64,000 nucleotides of DNA from Phycisphaera sp. (GTDB taxonomy: Bacteria; Planctomycetota; Phycisphaerae; Phycisphaerales; Zrk34), in the NCBI GenBank assembly GCA_016125285.1, contig WGMA01000006.1, positions 1-64,000 of the forward strand. Direction: 5' to 3'. The notes beneath the pieces were generated by a model. That model ran no database searches and was not told the DNA's origin. It saw nothing but the letters and a program-made list of their open reading frames with translations. A program made the translations under genes and the position numbers. This document shows positions 16,391 to 24,565 of the stretch, piece by piece. Every line of letters starts with the position of its first letter. The first letter of the stretch is position 1.

Positions 16391-17428
16391 ATGGCACAGA
16401 CACGCAGCGCGGGGTGGGCGATGATCAAGGTGTTTTGTCCCAAGTGCGACGTCTGGAAAGAAATCGACGAGTCGTTCCGCAGCGGCATCTTCCGCTGCAG
16501 CGACTGCTCGAGCTTGCTCAGCGTGCCGGAAGACGCCGAGACGGTCGGCGGTGTTGCCGAAGCGGATGAGAGCGACGCCTACGAGATCGACGCGCCGGTG
16601 ATCGATCGCTCCAGCACCCGCTTCGGGCCCTACGCGCAAGGCGACAATCCCGACGAGTTCGTCGGCGGTGGTGACGCGTACGCCGAGGATGCCTACGAAG
16701 ACGAAGGCTACGACGACCGCGGTGGATTCGACATCGACGGCGGCTACGCGCCCGAGCCCGCCGACGACGGCTTTTGCGTCGCCGATCAGCCCGTGGCCGA
16801 CGTGCCGGCTTACGATGAGCCGGCGTACGACGACGGCGGCTTCAACGTTGGCGGCGCGGCCTACGCAGAGGACCGTCACGAAGCGCCGCCGCAGCACGCC
16901 GCGTATCCGCCGCCGGTCGCGCCGCCCGCCGAGGCCCCGACCGGGGCGATCGGCGCCCGGTCGTTCGACGGTTCGTCTTGCACGGTGCTGCTGGTCGAGC
17001 CGGACGCCGCGACCGCCGAGCGCGTCGCCGAGGCGCTGGCCGAGTTCACGTTCACCGAGTTCACCATCGTGCCGGTCGCGACGCTCGAGGAGGCGCAGGT
17101 CACGCTCGAGCAGTACGTCATCGACCTGGTGCTCACGGAGCTGGTCCTGCCCGACGTCCGCGGCATGGACACGGTCAAGGCGCTGATGGCGGCGACGAAG
17201 ACGATCCCGGGCAAGCCGCCGGTCGTTGTGCACTCGAAGTTCAGCGATCAGAAGGGCATGCTCAGCGTGCTGAAGCGCGGCGTGCAGGACTTCATCGTCA
17301 AGGGCTCGATGCCGCTGACGACGCTGCCGAGCGTGCTGCTGCACGCGGTGCAGCGCCAGCGCATGCTGGTGAAGCTGACGCAGCTGGCCGCGGATCAGAT
17401 CGCGCGGGCTCAGCAGCAGGACATCTGA
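16391..17428 (+). CDS. zinc-ribbon protein with a degenerate response-regulator receiver domain
   Basis: 345 residues. An N-terminal zinc ribbon (C16, C19, C36, C39, spacing CX2C-X16-CX2C) is followed by about 150 residues rich in Asp, Glu, Tyr and Pro with YDE/YDD-like repeats. The C-terminal receiver domain (about 196-316) keeps the fold pattern and Lys304 in DFIVKG. The phosphoacceptor Asp is Glu250 (VLTELVLPD), the acidic pair is EPD (203-205), and the Thr switch position is Ser282. It is therefore unlikely to be switched by phosphorylation and may mimic the active state. It carries no output domain. A second start, ATG at 16421 (MIKVFCPK), is equally plausible. The same ribbon spacing is found in three proteins encoded at 19561-23640. 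Confidence 0.82.
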   Translation: MAQTRSAGWAMIKVFCPKCDVWKEIDESFRSGIFRCSDCSSLLSVPEDAETVGGVAEADESDAYEIDAPVIDRSSTRFGPYAQGDNPDEFVGGGDAYAEDAYEDEGYDDRGGFDIDGGYAPEPADDGFCVADQPVADVPAYDEPAYDDGGFNVGGAAYAEDRHEAPPQHAAYPPPVAPPAEAPTGAIGARSFDGSSCTVLLVEPDAATAERVAEALAEFTFTEFTIVPVATLEEAQVTLEQYVIDLVLTELVLPDVRGMDTVKALMAATKTIPGKPPVVVHSKFSDQKGMLSVLKRGVQDFIVKGSMPLTTLPSVLLHAVQRQRMLVKLTQLAADQIARAQQQDI

Positions 17429-17443
17429 CGCGCGCCCGCGCGG

Positions 17444-17884
17444 TCAGAACTTCCCTTCGAGCGTTCCCTTATCCGCGTAGTTCGCGCCGTTGAGCGTGCG
17501 GTATTGCGCCTGGACTTTGTACTCCACGTTGCCGCCGCCGACGCCGAGGTAGAACTTGCCCGCCCCGCGCACCTTCACCGGCTTGGTGAACCCGGCGTAG
17601 GGCTTCTCGATGGGACCGAACGTCGTGATCGCGCGTCGCGCGACACCCGTCGAGTGTTTCTCGTCGACCCAGATCGTCACGCGGATGCCGGACGTCTCGG
17701 CGGTCGGGTTGGATTTGACCGCCGCTCGGATCCAGCCGCTCTCCGGCACGTCGAATTCGATCTCTTTGACGTTCGGGTCCGCGGCCTTGCCCTTGGCGAG
17801 GAGCGAACTGCCCGTGACGAGGGTCACGGCCGCGGCGGCGCTGACGTTGAGCAGGTCACGACGGGACACAGGCGCGTTAGACAT
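17444..17884 (-). CDS. Tat-exported protein of unknown function
   Basis: 146 residues. AAGGAG lies 6 nt before the ATG at 17882-17884, which selects this start over one at 17938. The N-terminus has a twin-arginine motif (SRRDLLN) followed by a hydrophobic Ala/Val/Thr stretch and an ALLAKG-type cleavage zone, so export of a folded protein by the Tat pathway is likely. The mature part (about 105 residues) looks beta-rich (WIRAAVKSN, GIRVTIWVDE, KFYLGVGGGNVEYKVQAQYR) and has no cysteines or family motif I recognise. It is transcribed divergently from the uronate isomerase homolog. Confidence 0.75.
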   Translation of the reverse strand: MSNAPVSRRDLLNVSAAAAVTLVTGSSLLAKGKAADPNVKEIEFDVPESGWIRAAVKSNPTAETSGIRVTIWVDEKHSTGVARRAITTFGPIEKPYAGFTKPVKVRGAGKFYLGVGGGNVEYKVQAQYRTLNGANYADKGTLEGKF

Positions 17885-17957
17885 ACGCGGCTCCTTTGAT
17901 GTGCCCAGCTTGAATTTGAGGTACTCAATATACCACAACGCTCCCGGCGAAGCCCGT

Positions 17958-17963
17958 TATAAT
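17958..17963 (+). promoter_or_regulatory. -10 element (TATAAT) for the uronate isomerase homolog
   Basis: A perfect TATAAT stands out in G+C-rich surroundings 42 nt before the start codon at 18005. No clear -35 TTGACA is seen 16-18 nt upstream, so an activator or an extended element may be needed. Confidence 0.5.
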
Positions 17964-18004
17964 GGCCGCCGGTTGGTGACCCTCTGTCTAGTAAGGACAT
18001 GCAC

Positions 18005-19357
18005 ATGTGGCAGGCGATGACCAGCGACACGCTGGATAACCGGCAGGCGATCGAGGCCGCGGTCGTGCGGGTGCTCAACGATCAGCCCGTGATCGACATG
18101 CACACGCACCTGTACCCGCCGAGCTTCGGCACGCCGGTCCGCTCCAGCGCCGCCAGCGCCGACCCGAAGGGCCTGATGCTCTGGGGCATCGACGAGCTGC
18201 TGACCTATCACTACCTCATCGCCGAGCTGTTCCGCGTCGTCACGCCCGCCGAGCTCACGCCCGAGCGGTACTACGCCATGTCGCGACAGGACCAGGCCGA
18301 GACGATCTGGAAGCACCTGTTCATCGAACGCTCGCCGGTCAGCGAGGCGTGCCGCGGCGTGCTCACGACGCTGCAGAAGCTCGGCCTCGACACGTACCAC
18401 CGCAACCTCGACGGATTCCGCACCTACTTCGCCGAGCAGGACCCCAACAAGTACGTCGACCGCGTGATGGCGCTGTCGAAGGTCGAGTCGATCACGATGA
18501 CCAACGACGTGTTCGACGACAACGAGCGCCAGCGCTGGCTGGACGACCCGTCGATCGGCGAGGACCCGCGCTTCACCGCGGTGTTGCGTTTCGATCAGCT
18601 GATCGTCGACTGGCCGCACGCGGCGGGGCGGATGCGCGACTGGGGCTACGACGTGGCCGACGAGCCGGACGACAAGACGCTGGCCGAGGTGCGGCGCTTC
18701 CTCGGCGAGTGGTTCGAACGCACCAGGAGCATCTACGCCGCGGTGAGCCTGCCGCCGACGTGGCGGTTCCCCGCGTCGTGCCACGGCCACGGCGACACCG
18801 CCGCCCGCGCCAAGGCGGGCCACGACGTGCTGACCGGCGCGATCCTCCCGGCGTGCGCCGACGCCAACCTGCCGTTCGCGATGATGATCGGCGTGAAACG
18901 CGGCGTGAACCCCGCGCTCGGTGGCGCGGGCGACATGGGATTCAAGTCCGACATCGAGTCCGTCGGCCGCCTGTGCGCCGAGTTCCCCAACAACCGCTTC
19001 TTCGTGACCATGCTCGCCCGCGAGAACCAGCACGAGCTGGCGGTGATGGCGCGGAAGTTCGGCAACCTGATGGTGTTCGGGTGCTGGTGGTTCCTCAACA
19101 ACCCCACGCTGATCGACGAGATGACGCGGATGCGCATGGAGCTGCTGGGCACGAGCTTCATCCCGCAGCACAGCGACGCACGCGTGCTCGATCAGCTGCT
19201 GTACAAGTGGTCGCACAGCCGACGGATCCTCCGCAACGTGCTGATCGACAAGTATTCCGACTTGGTCGACACCGGCTGGGGGCTGCGCGTCGACGACATC
19301 AAACGCGACGTGCGCCTGCTGCTGCACGACAACTTCACCAATTTCCTCAAGGGCTGA
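18005..19357 (+). CDS. uronate isomerase family protein (glucuronate isomerase homolog)
   Basis: 450 residues of the amidohydrolase superfamily. PVIDMHTHL carries the metal-binding HxH. IWKHLFIERSPVSEA, FGCWWFLNN and HSDARVLDQLLYKWSHSRRIL correspond to conserved blocks of UxaC-type isomerases, which interconvert hexuronates and ketohexuronates at the start of uronate breakdown. An ATG at 17999 is also in frame, but AAGGA lies exactly 7 nt before the ATG at 18005, so that one is used. No uxaB/kdgK-type partners are next to it. It could process pectin- or alginate-related sugars, fitting a polysaccharide-using planctomycete. Substrate choice is inferred from family only. Confidence 0.82.
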   Translation: MWQAMTSDTLDNRQAIEAAVVRVLNDQPVIDMHTHLYPPSFGTPVRSSAASADPKGLMLWGIDELLTYHYLIAELFRVVTPAELTPERYYAMSRQDQAETIWKHLFIERSPVSEACRGVLTTLQKLGLDTYHRNLDGFRTYFAEQDPNKYVDRVMALSKVESITMTNDVFDDNERQRWLDDPSIGEDPRFTAVLRFDQLIVDWPHAAGRMRDWGYDVADEPDDKTLAEVRRFLGEWFERTRSIYAAVSLPPTWRFPASCHGHGDTAARAKAGHDVLTGAILPACADANLPFAMMIGVKRGVNPALGGAGDMGFKSDIESVGRLCAEFPNNRFFVTMLARENQHELAVMARKFGNLMVFGCWWFLNNPTLIDEMTRMRMELLGTSFIPQHSDARVLDQLLYKWSHSRRILRNVLIDKYSDLVDTGWGLRVDDIKRDVRLLLHDNFTNFLKG

Positions 19358-19560
19358 CCGACGATCGCCTGCGACGGATGCCGAGCGGTGCGCGCCGCGC
19401 GCGGGCCGCGGCAGGGCGGTGCGCTGGGGAGATGTCGCACCACACGTTCCGCAGTCGCCCGCTTCATTCCGGTGACGCGAAGCGGCACAATGGGGAGTGT
19501 CACATCGGGCACGCTCGTGCCCTGGGTGTGGGAGGCAAAACCTGGGAGGAGGAGAGAGTC

Positions 19561-20226
19561 ATGTCCAACGGTTCAGGGTACGATCGTCGCTACATCGCCG
19601 CCGCGGTGGCCATGGTGCTGGATCACGGTTACAGCTTCAAGGCCGCGGCGGACGAGCTGCAGGTTCCGCCGGCGCTGCTGCACATGTGGGTCGAGGAGTC
19701 GATCGATCGGCTCGCCGACAACGGGCCGACGCACGGCCAAAATCACGGCGGCGAACGCGGCAACGGTCGTGCCCGGGCCGGTGGACGTGGACCCGAGGCG
19801 CACCACAACCGACTCGACATCTACGGCCACGACATCGAACAGGAGCAGCGTGCCGATCACGCGCGCGTGGCCGACGTGTCGCGCAGCCGCGTGCGCAAGC
19901 CCGACGACTCGGAGATGTGGATGGGCTCGCTGGAGCAGGACAGCGTCGAGGCCTCGCCCGTGCCCGCGTCGCGCAACGCCGCACGCCACATCGCCCAACG
20001 CACCCGGCCCGGCGCCGATCAGACGCTCGACGTCAGCGGCGGCATCATCATCAAGTACTGCTGCGAGCACTGCGGCCAGAAGCTCCGCTCCAACGACCAC
20101 CTGTTCGGCAAGGTGCTCGAGTGCCCGGGCTGCGGGTACAACACCTCGGCGCCGACGCACGCGCGCGACCCGCGCGTGTACATGTTCGTCCATCAGCCCT
20201 CCGGCGACCTGACGCTCGCCGATTGA
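19561..20226 (+). CDS. HTH/zinc-ribbon protein, paralog 1 of 3
   Basis: 221 residues; GGAGGAGGAGA precedes the ATG. Residues about 7-48 form a helix-turn-helix of the transposase OrfA/HTH_Tnp_1 type (AVAMVLDHGYSFKAAADELQVPPALLHMWVEE). A low-complexity polar linker follows (HGQNHGGERGNGRARAGGRG and acidic stretches). The C-terminus has a zinc ribbon with C168, C171, C188 and C191 (CX2C-X16-CX2C) in CEHCGQKLRS and CPGC, then the shared DPRVYMF tail. No catalytic transposase domain is present. Two more copies of this architecture follow at 21435 and 22384. It is probably a DNA-binding protein with a protein- or nucleic-acid-binding ribbon; its targets are unknown. Confidence 0.82.
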   Translation: MSNGSGYDRRYIAAAVAMVLDHGYSFKAAADELQVPPALLHMWVEESIDRLADNGPTHGQNHGGERGNGRARAGGRGPEAHHNRLDIYGHDIEQEQRADHARVADVSRSRVRKPDDSEMWMGSLEQDSVEASPVPASRNAARHIAQRTRPGADQTLDVSGGIIIKYCCEHCGQKLRSNDHLFGKVLECPGCGYNTSAPTHARDPRVYMFVHQPSGDLTLAD

Positions 20227-20364
20227 TCAACACGCCCATACCCCTCGCCGACCGACGGGTGCACACGCCCGGTGCACGCCCGTCGTGTCGGCGCGCGCAG
20301 AGCGCGGCGCGGGCGTGGCGGACACGTCGTCGCCGCGTCCCTTGCGGTATGCTGTGACGTCACA

Positions 20365-20485
20365 ACCCTCTCCCTTGAAGGTAAGAGGGCAGGGTGAGGG
20401 TGAGTCGCGGGACACGGTGGCGATTGCATCGTACGCAGGCTCATCCCCCTCACCCGGCCTCTCCCCCACTTGGGGGAGAGGGGTT
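20365..20485. repeat. MITE-like imperfect inverted repeat
   Basis: A left arm (20365-20403) beginning ACCCTCTCCCTTGAAGG and a right arm (20442-20485) ending GGGGGAGAGGGGTT pair imperfectly over roughly 36 bp across a 38-bp centre. Each arm also contains its own CCCTC/GAGGG hairpin. It looks like a mobile palindromic repeat with no coding capacity, set between paralog 1 and the next gene. The rest of the 300-bp spacer (20227-20526) shows nothing else. Confidence 0.7.
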
Positions 20486-20526
20486 GAAACCGCACGCAAG
20501 CCGCACATCCAACAGGGGCCGCCACC

Positions 20527-21303
20527 ATGACCAGCCACACGACCGTTGAACAGAGACTCGATCGCCTGGAGCGGACTAACCGCCGGTGGCGCGCCGCGTG
20601 CCTCGTTACGGGGCTCGCGCTGCTGTGCGTCGTGGCGGTGGGGCAGGCGCCGAAGAAGCCCAAGGCGCTGCCGGCGCAGAAGATCGACGGCCGGCTGGTC
20701 GTCGACGAACTGGTCGTGCAGGAAGACGGCAAGGACCGCATCATGCTCATCGCACGCGACGGCAACACGCTCGTGGCGCAGATGAACGACAAGGGCGAGC
20801 CGGTGCTGATCTGCGGGACGAACAAGGAGTCCGGCCCGTTCGTGTCGATGCGCGACAGCCACGGCAAGCCGCGCCTCACCACCACGGTCACCGACGAAGG
20901 CACCGGCGTGTCGCACCTCGACGCGCAGGGGCGCACGCGGATCACGACGTCGACGATCGACGGCGGCACGGCGTACACGTCGTGGCACGACGCGGCGGGG
21001 CAGTCGCGCGTGACGGGCGCGGCCAGCGAGACGCAGGGCGTGCTCAACGTCGCCGACGAACGCGGCACACCGCGCATCATGATCACGTCCAGCGGCGCCG
21101 GCGGCAGCGTCGCCCTGCAGGACGGCAACGGACGCGTCCGTCTCGCCGAGTCGGTCGAGAACAACCAGGTGCTCGGCCTGCTTTACGACGAGCTCGGCCG
21201 GCAGCGTGTGAAGACCGTGCAGATCGGCGTGGGTGACGCCACGACGTACTACATGCAGCCGGACAACAAGGGCGGCTCGACGCTGCTGCGCAAGCTGCCG
21301 TGA
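20527..21303 (+). CDS. membrane-anchored beta-repeat protein of unknown function
   Basis: 258 residues. A short coiled-coil-like cytosolic segment (TVEQRLDRLERTNRRWR) precedes one membrane helix (about 24-42). The external part is a series of about 20-residue beta repeats with a D-x-x-G-x-x-R pattern (DGKDRIMLIA, DSHGKPRLTTT, DAQGRTRITTS, DERGTPRIMIT, DGNGRVRLAES, DELGRQRVKTV). This suggests a beta-solenoid or stacked-hairpin rod. It lies between paralogs 1 and 2 of the HTH/zinc-ribbon family, but nothing else links it to them. No catalytic motif is seen. Confidence 0.7.
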   Translation: MTSHTTVEQRLDRLERTNRRWRAACLVTGLALLCVVAVGQAPKKPKALPAQKIDGRLVVDELVVQEDGKDRIMLIARDGNTLVAQMNDKGEPVLICGTNKESGPFVSMRDSHGKPRLTTTVTDEGTGVSHLDAQGRTRITTSTIDGGTAYTSWHDAAGQSRVTGAASETQGVLNVADERGTPRIMITSSGAGGSVALQDGNGRVRLAESVENNQVLGLLYDELGRQRVKTVQIGVGDATTYYMQPDNKGGSTLLRKLP

Positions 21304-21434
21304 CGGCGAAACCCCGCGATTCCCACCGCGTATCGGGGCGACCCTTAATCGCGATTCAGACCGACACCTGTGTCGCCCGCCACGCATCGCGTGCAACAAT
21401 AGAGCCAAGAAGACTGACCGGTGAGGAGCCCGTT

Positions 21435-22106
21435 ATGTCCACACAATCGACTTATCCGTCCGCGGTGCGTGAGCAGGCCGTATCCAAGGTGCTCGACGCG
21501 GGTATGACGTTCGCCGAGGCGGCCGCGGAGATGGACGTGCCCAAGGCCCTGTTGCACCACTGGGTCGAAGAGGTGATCGACGAGATGGCTCGCGGTGAAA
21601 AGGCTCACGGCGACAAGGCGCACGCCTCGACGCCGCCGATGGCGACGCCCAAGACGCGAGCCGCGCGGTCGTCGCGGTCGGACGACGAGGACGACGACTA
21701 CAAGCTTGTCGATGACGCCGGACCGCCCGACGGCTCGGCCTCGGACACGGTTCATGTCGAGTCACACGCCCCGCACGCCGCGCCGCATCCGCACGGCGGG
21801 GGGCTCGACGAGACGTCCGAACTGAGCCTCGACGATATAGGCGCCGGCTGGGACGACGTGGACGTCGAGCCGCCGCACGTCTTGGACGATGCCGCACCGC
21901 CGCCGCACCGCAAGCCGCCCGAGAACGCCGTGGTCAAGTTCCGCTGTGAACACTGCGGGCGGAAGCTCAAGACGGACGGTCATCACATGGGCCGTCAGAT
22001 CACCTGCGTCAGCTGTAACGAACACGTCATCGCGCCGGCGGACGCGAGCGACCCGCGCGTCTACTTTTATCAGACCGACCCGCCACGCCTTACACCGCGC
22101 GCCTGA
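21435..22106 (+). CDS. HTH/zinc-ribbon protein, paralog 2 of 3
   Basis: 223 residues. GAGGAG lies 6 nt before the ATG at 21435, so the longer frame from 21300 is rejected. The HTH (about 8-47: EQAVSKVLDAGMTFAEAAAE, MDVPKALLHHWVEEV) is the closest of the three to the transposase HTH_Tnp_1 pattern. The middle 110 residues are acidic and His/Pro-rich (DDEDDDYKLVDD). The zinc ribbon has C171, C174, C191 and C194 with the same CX2C-X16-CX2C spacing, CEHCGRKLKT, and the DPRVYFY tail. The conservation of both ends and divergence of the linker suggest that the two ends carry the function. Confidence 0.83.
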   Translation: MSTQSTYPSAVREQAVSKVLDAGMTFAEAAAEMDVPKALLHHWVEEVIDEMARGEKAHGDKAHASTPPMATPKTRAARSSRSDDEDDDYKLVDDAGPPDGSASDTVHVESHAPHAAPHPHGGGLDETSELSLDDIGAGWDDVDVEPPHVLDDAAPPPHRKPPENAVVKFRCEHCGRKLKTDGHHMGRQITCVSCNEHVIAPADASDPRVYFYQTDPPRLTPRA

Positions 22107-22383
22107 AACGCCGCCCGTCCGCCCCGGGGCCGGATGTGGCCAAACGACGTCTCGTGAACCGCCGCGCCGCACGGCGACGCGCTCCGGTGAAACCCCCGTT
22201 TTCGCGTGAGTATGGCGTTCCGACGCGCCTGAACGGGATTCAGTGCCTATACTGCGGTGTCTCCGTCGCCCGGGCTGTGTCACCTCAAGTCGACGGAGTG
22301 TGGTGCCGGATGTTGGCGACATCACGTTGCGGGTGCATGCCGGGAAGTCGTAAATGCCAGTCGTTACAGGCAGGATGTGAATC
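22107..22383 (+). other. intergenic region upstream of paralog 3
   Basis: 277 bp without a supported gene. A TATACT at 22248-22253 could be a -10 element with an expected leader of about 120 nt, but no good -35 is present. No repeat or RNA gene was recognised. Confidence 0.4.
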
Positions 22384-23640
22384 ATGTCAGTTCAGCCAGC
22401 GATCGATCCGCGCGTGCGCGCGTCGGCTGTGGACCGAGTCCTGAAGCAGGGCGAGGCGATCGATACCGTCGCACTCGACGTCGAAGTGCCGGTCGAGACC
22501 CTCGAGCGTTGGGTTCAGGAGGAAGTCGACGTCCTCGAAGCGAACCTCCGCAAGGTGCGTGAGGCGTTGTCGCACGGGGCGAAGGCGGAGGCGAGGGGCG
22601 ACACGAAGGCCGAGCGTCCGCTGCGTGGCAACGAGCGACCGTGGAGCGTCGACGCCAGCGACGCCAGCGACGACACGCATGCCGCCGCGCCGGGCGATGA
22701 GCCGTCGGTTGACGTCGAGCCCATCGACGCCGCGGACGACGCGACCCCCGCGCAGCCCGCCGCCACGACCGCCGCCACGACCGATCCCCTCGAAGCCATG
22801 CGTCGCCAGGTCGTCGAGGCGATCAACTGCCCCAACGCCGTGCTCTGCGTCACCACCCCCGACCAGATCCACGCCACCTTCGCCGCCGTGCGATCCGAGG
22901 CCCACGTCGCCGGCGTGATCTTCGTGGTCGACCCCACGCTGCCCGCCGACGCGGACGCCGACCACATGGGGCCCAACGACTCGGCCCAGGAAGTCGACGC
23001 CGTCGGCTCCGTCGACGCCGTCGACCCCAAGGCCCCGGCGGCTGCGCCGTTCAGCGCCTCGCTGCATCGCGGCGCCATGCCGGTCATGCCCGGTCAGTCG
23101 CACGTCAACGGCTCGGCGCGGCGCGCGCACCCGTACCCCCAGCCCAAGCCCGTCACCGAACCGTCCAACGGCAAGTCCAAGTCGAAGAAATCCAACGGCA
23201 ACGCCCGGCCCGAGGACCCCACGCACCTCGACCTCTACATGCCCGACGAAGACGAGCAGCCCATCGACGAGCGCGTCGACAGCGGCGTCTACCCCATGGA
23301 GGAGGGCGTCGACGAGAACGACCGCGTCGTGATCAACGAGAAGGTCGTGCTGATCGACTTCGGCGACGAGCCCGACGACACCGCGGCGAGGCACGCCGAC
23401 AATGACGACGACGCGGAGTTGCCCGGTGTCGTCGTCGACGAATCGCTCACGCTCAAGTTCAAGTGCGAATACTGCGGCCGTAAGCTCAAGGCCAAGGGCG
23501 AAACGCTCGGCCAGCACGTCCGCTGCAAGGGCTGCGACGAGAAGATCCGCGCCCCCAAGCACTGGTCCGACCCGCGCGTCTACTACTCCAGTCGCGCCGG
23601 AGACCCCAACGCCGACTCCTCCGGAGGCTCGACCCTCTGA
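22384..23640 (+). CDS. HTH/zinc-ribbon protein, paralog 3 of 3 (long linker)
   Basis: 418 residues. The N-terminal HTH is recognisable but the most diverged (ASAVDRVLKQGEAIDTVALD then VEVPVETLERWVQEEVD). The linker is about 300 residues, strongly acidic, with Asp/Ala/Pro repeats (SDASDDTHAA), a Ser/Lys patch (KSKSKKSNGN) and one possibly folded piece around residues 138-180 (RRQVVEAINCPNAVLCVTTP). The C-terminal zinc ribbon (C361, C364, C381, C384) reads CEYCGRKLKA and KGCDEKIRAP and is followed by SDPRVYY. It has the identical CX2C-X16-CX2C spacing of the other two. Function unknown; DNA binding is inferred from the HTH. Confidence 0.82.
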   Translation: MSVQPAIDPRVRASAVDRVLKQGEAIDTVALDVEVPVETLERWVQEEVDVLEANLRKVREALSHGAKAEARGDTKAERPLRGNERPWSVDASDASDDTHAAAPGDEPSVDVEPIDAADDATPAQPAATTAATTDPLEAMRRQVVEAINCPNAVLCVTTPDQIHATFAAVRSEAHVAGVIFVVDPTLPADADADHMGPNDSAQEVDAVGSVDAVDPKAPAAAPFSASLHRGAMPVMPGQSHVNGSARRAHPYPQPKPVTEPSNGKSKSKKSNGNARPEDPTHLDLYMPDEDEQPIDERVDSGVYPMEEGVDENDRVVINEKVVLIDFGDEPDDTAARHADNDDDAELPGVVVDESLTLKFKCEYCGRKLKAKGETLGQHVRCKGCDEKIRAPKHWSDPRVYYSSRAGDPNADSSGGSTL

Positions 23641-23723
23641 CCCGCCGCATCCGTGGTAGACTACGTGTCCACGGGTTCCGTCCCGTGGGCGTTCGTTGCT
23701 TCGCTCCCACACACGGCCCCGCC

Positions 23724-24449
23724 ATGACCGACACCGCACCCCACACCGCACCCGGCGCCACGCGTGAGTTCTTCACCGCCTGGAAGCTCTACCAGGACGT
23801 GATCGACCACAACTACATGGTCCACCGGCAGATCGTTGAGCAGCTCCGCGCCTGGACCCGGCGGCACGGCCGCGACGGTATGTCCATCCTCGACCTCGGC
23901 TGCGGCGACGCCTACACCGTCCGCTCCGCCATGCTCGACACGCTTCACCACGTGCGCTATACCGGCGTCGACCTCGCCGCCCCCGCGCTGCACTTCGCGG
24001 ACCGCGCCTTCGCCGACTCCGACTGGACCATCGACCTCCGCGAGGGCGACCTCGCCCAGGCCGTCAACGTGCTCGACACCCGCTTCGATCTCGTCGTCGC
24101 CGGCCACGCCCTGCACCACCTCGACAACCCGGCCAAGCAGCGCACCCTCACCCGCATCCGCAAGCTGCTCACGGACACCGGCCACGCGTTCCTCTACGAC
24201 CTGATCACCCGCGACAACGAGCCGCGCGACGCCTACCTCCAGCGACTGCTCGCCGACGCCGACGCCAACTGGACCCACCTCTCCGCCGACCAGCTCGCCG
24301 CCATCCGCCAGCACGTCGAGAACTACGACTTCCCCGTCGACCTGACCACCTGGCGTCACCACGCCACCGACGCCGGCTTCGCCGACCCCGACCTGCTGTT
24401 CCGCGACGAGTTGGAGCACTACGCCGTGCTGCTGCTGACGCCCCGGTGA
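23724..24449 (+). CDS. class I SAM-dependent methyltransferase
   Basis: 241 residues from ATG at 23724. The SAM-binding motif I is ILDLGCGDAY (about residue 54), motif II is YTGVDLA with the acidic residue for the ribose, and DLVVAGHALHHLDNP is the typical post-motif with His-His. The protein ends RDELEHYAVLLLTPR. This is the Methyltransf_12/25 type seen in many small-molecule methyltransferases, and the substrate cannot be told. It follows paralog 3 by 83 nt on the same strand and may be cotranscribed. The frame upstream to 23685 is possible, but the ATG at 23724 starts a typical polar N-terminus. Confidence 0.83.
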   Translation: MTDTAPHTAPGATREFFTAWKLYQDVIDHNYMVHRQIVEQLRAWTRRHGRDGMSILDLGCGDAYTVRSAMLDTLHHVRYTGVDLAAPALHFADRAFADSDWTIDLREGDLAQAVNVLDTRFDLVVAGHALHHLDNPAKQRTLTRIRKLLTDTGHAFLYDLITRDNEPRDAYLQRLLADADANWTHLSADQLAAIRQHVENYDFPVDLTTWRHHATDAGFADPDLLFRDELEHYAVLLLTPR

Positions 24450-24539
24450 GCCTGGGTCACTTCGCGCACGCACAAGCCCACGCCCAAGGATTTCGCCCGG
24501 TGGGTCGCCGACGCCCCGGGTCTGCGTGCCAGGTTGCGC

Positions 24540-24545
24540 TATAAT
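24540..24545 (+). promoter_or_regulatory. -10 element (TATAAT) and ribosome binding site for the DUF3604 gene
   Basis: TATAAT at 24540-24545 would start transcription near 24552, and GGAGG follows at 24553-24557, eight bases before the ATG at 24566. The leader would be only about 14 nt. No good -35 is seen. Confidence 0.55.
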
Positions 24546-24565
24546 CCGCGACGGAGGTTCCACCC

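Noticed and set aside
19561-23640. An insertion sequence, based on the transposase-like HTH
   Set aside because: None of the three proteins has a DDE or other catalytic domain, there are no terminal inverted repeats around the genes, and each has its own ribosome binding site and a conserved zinc ribbon.
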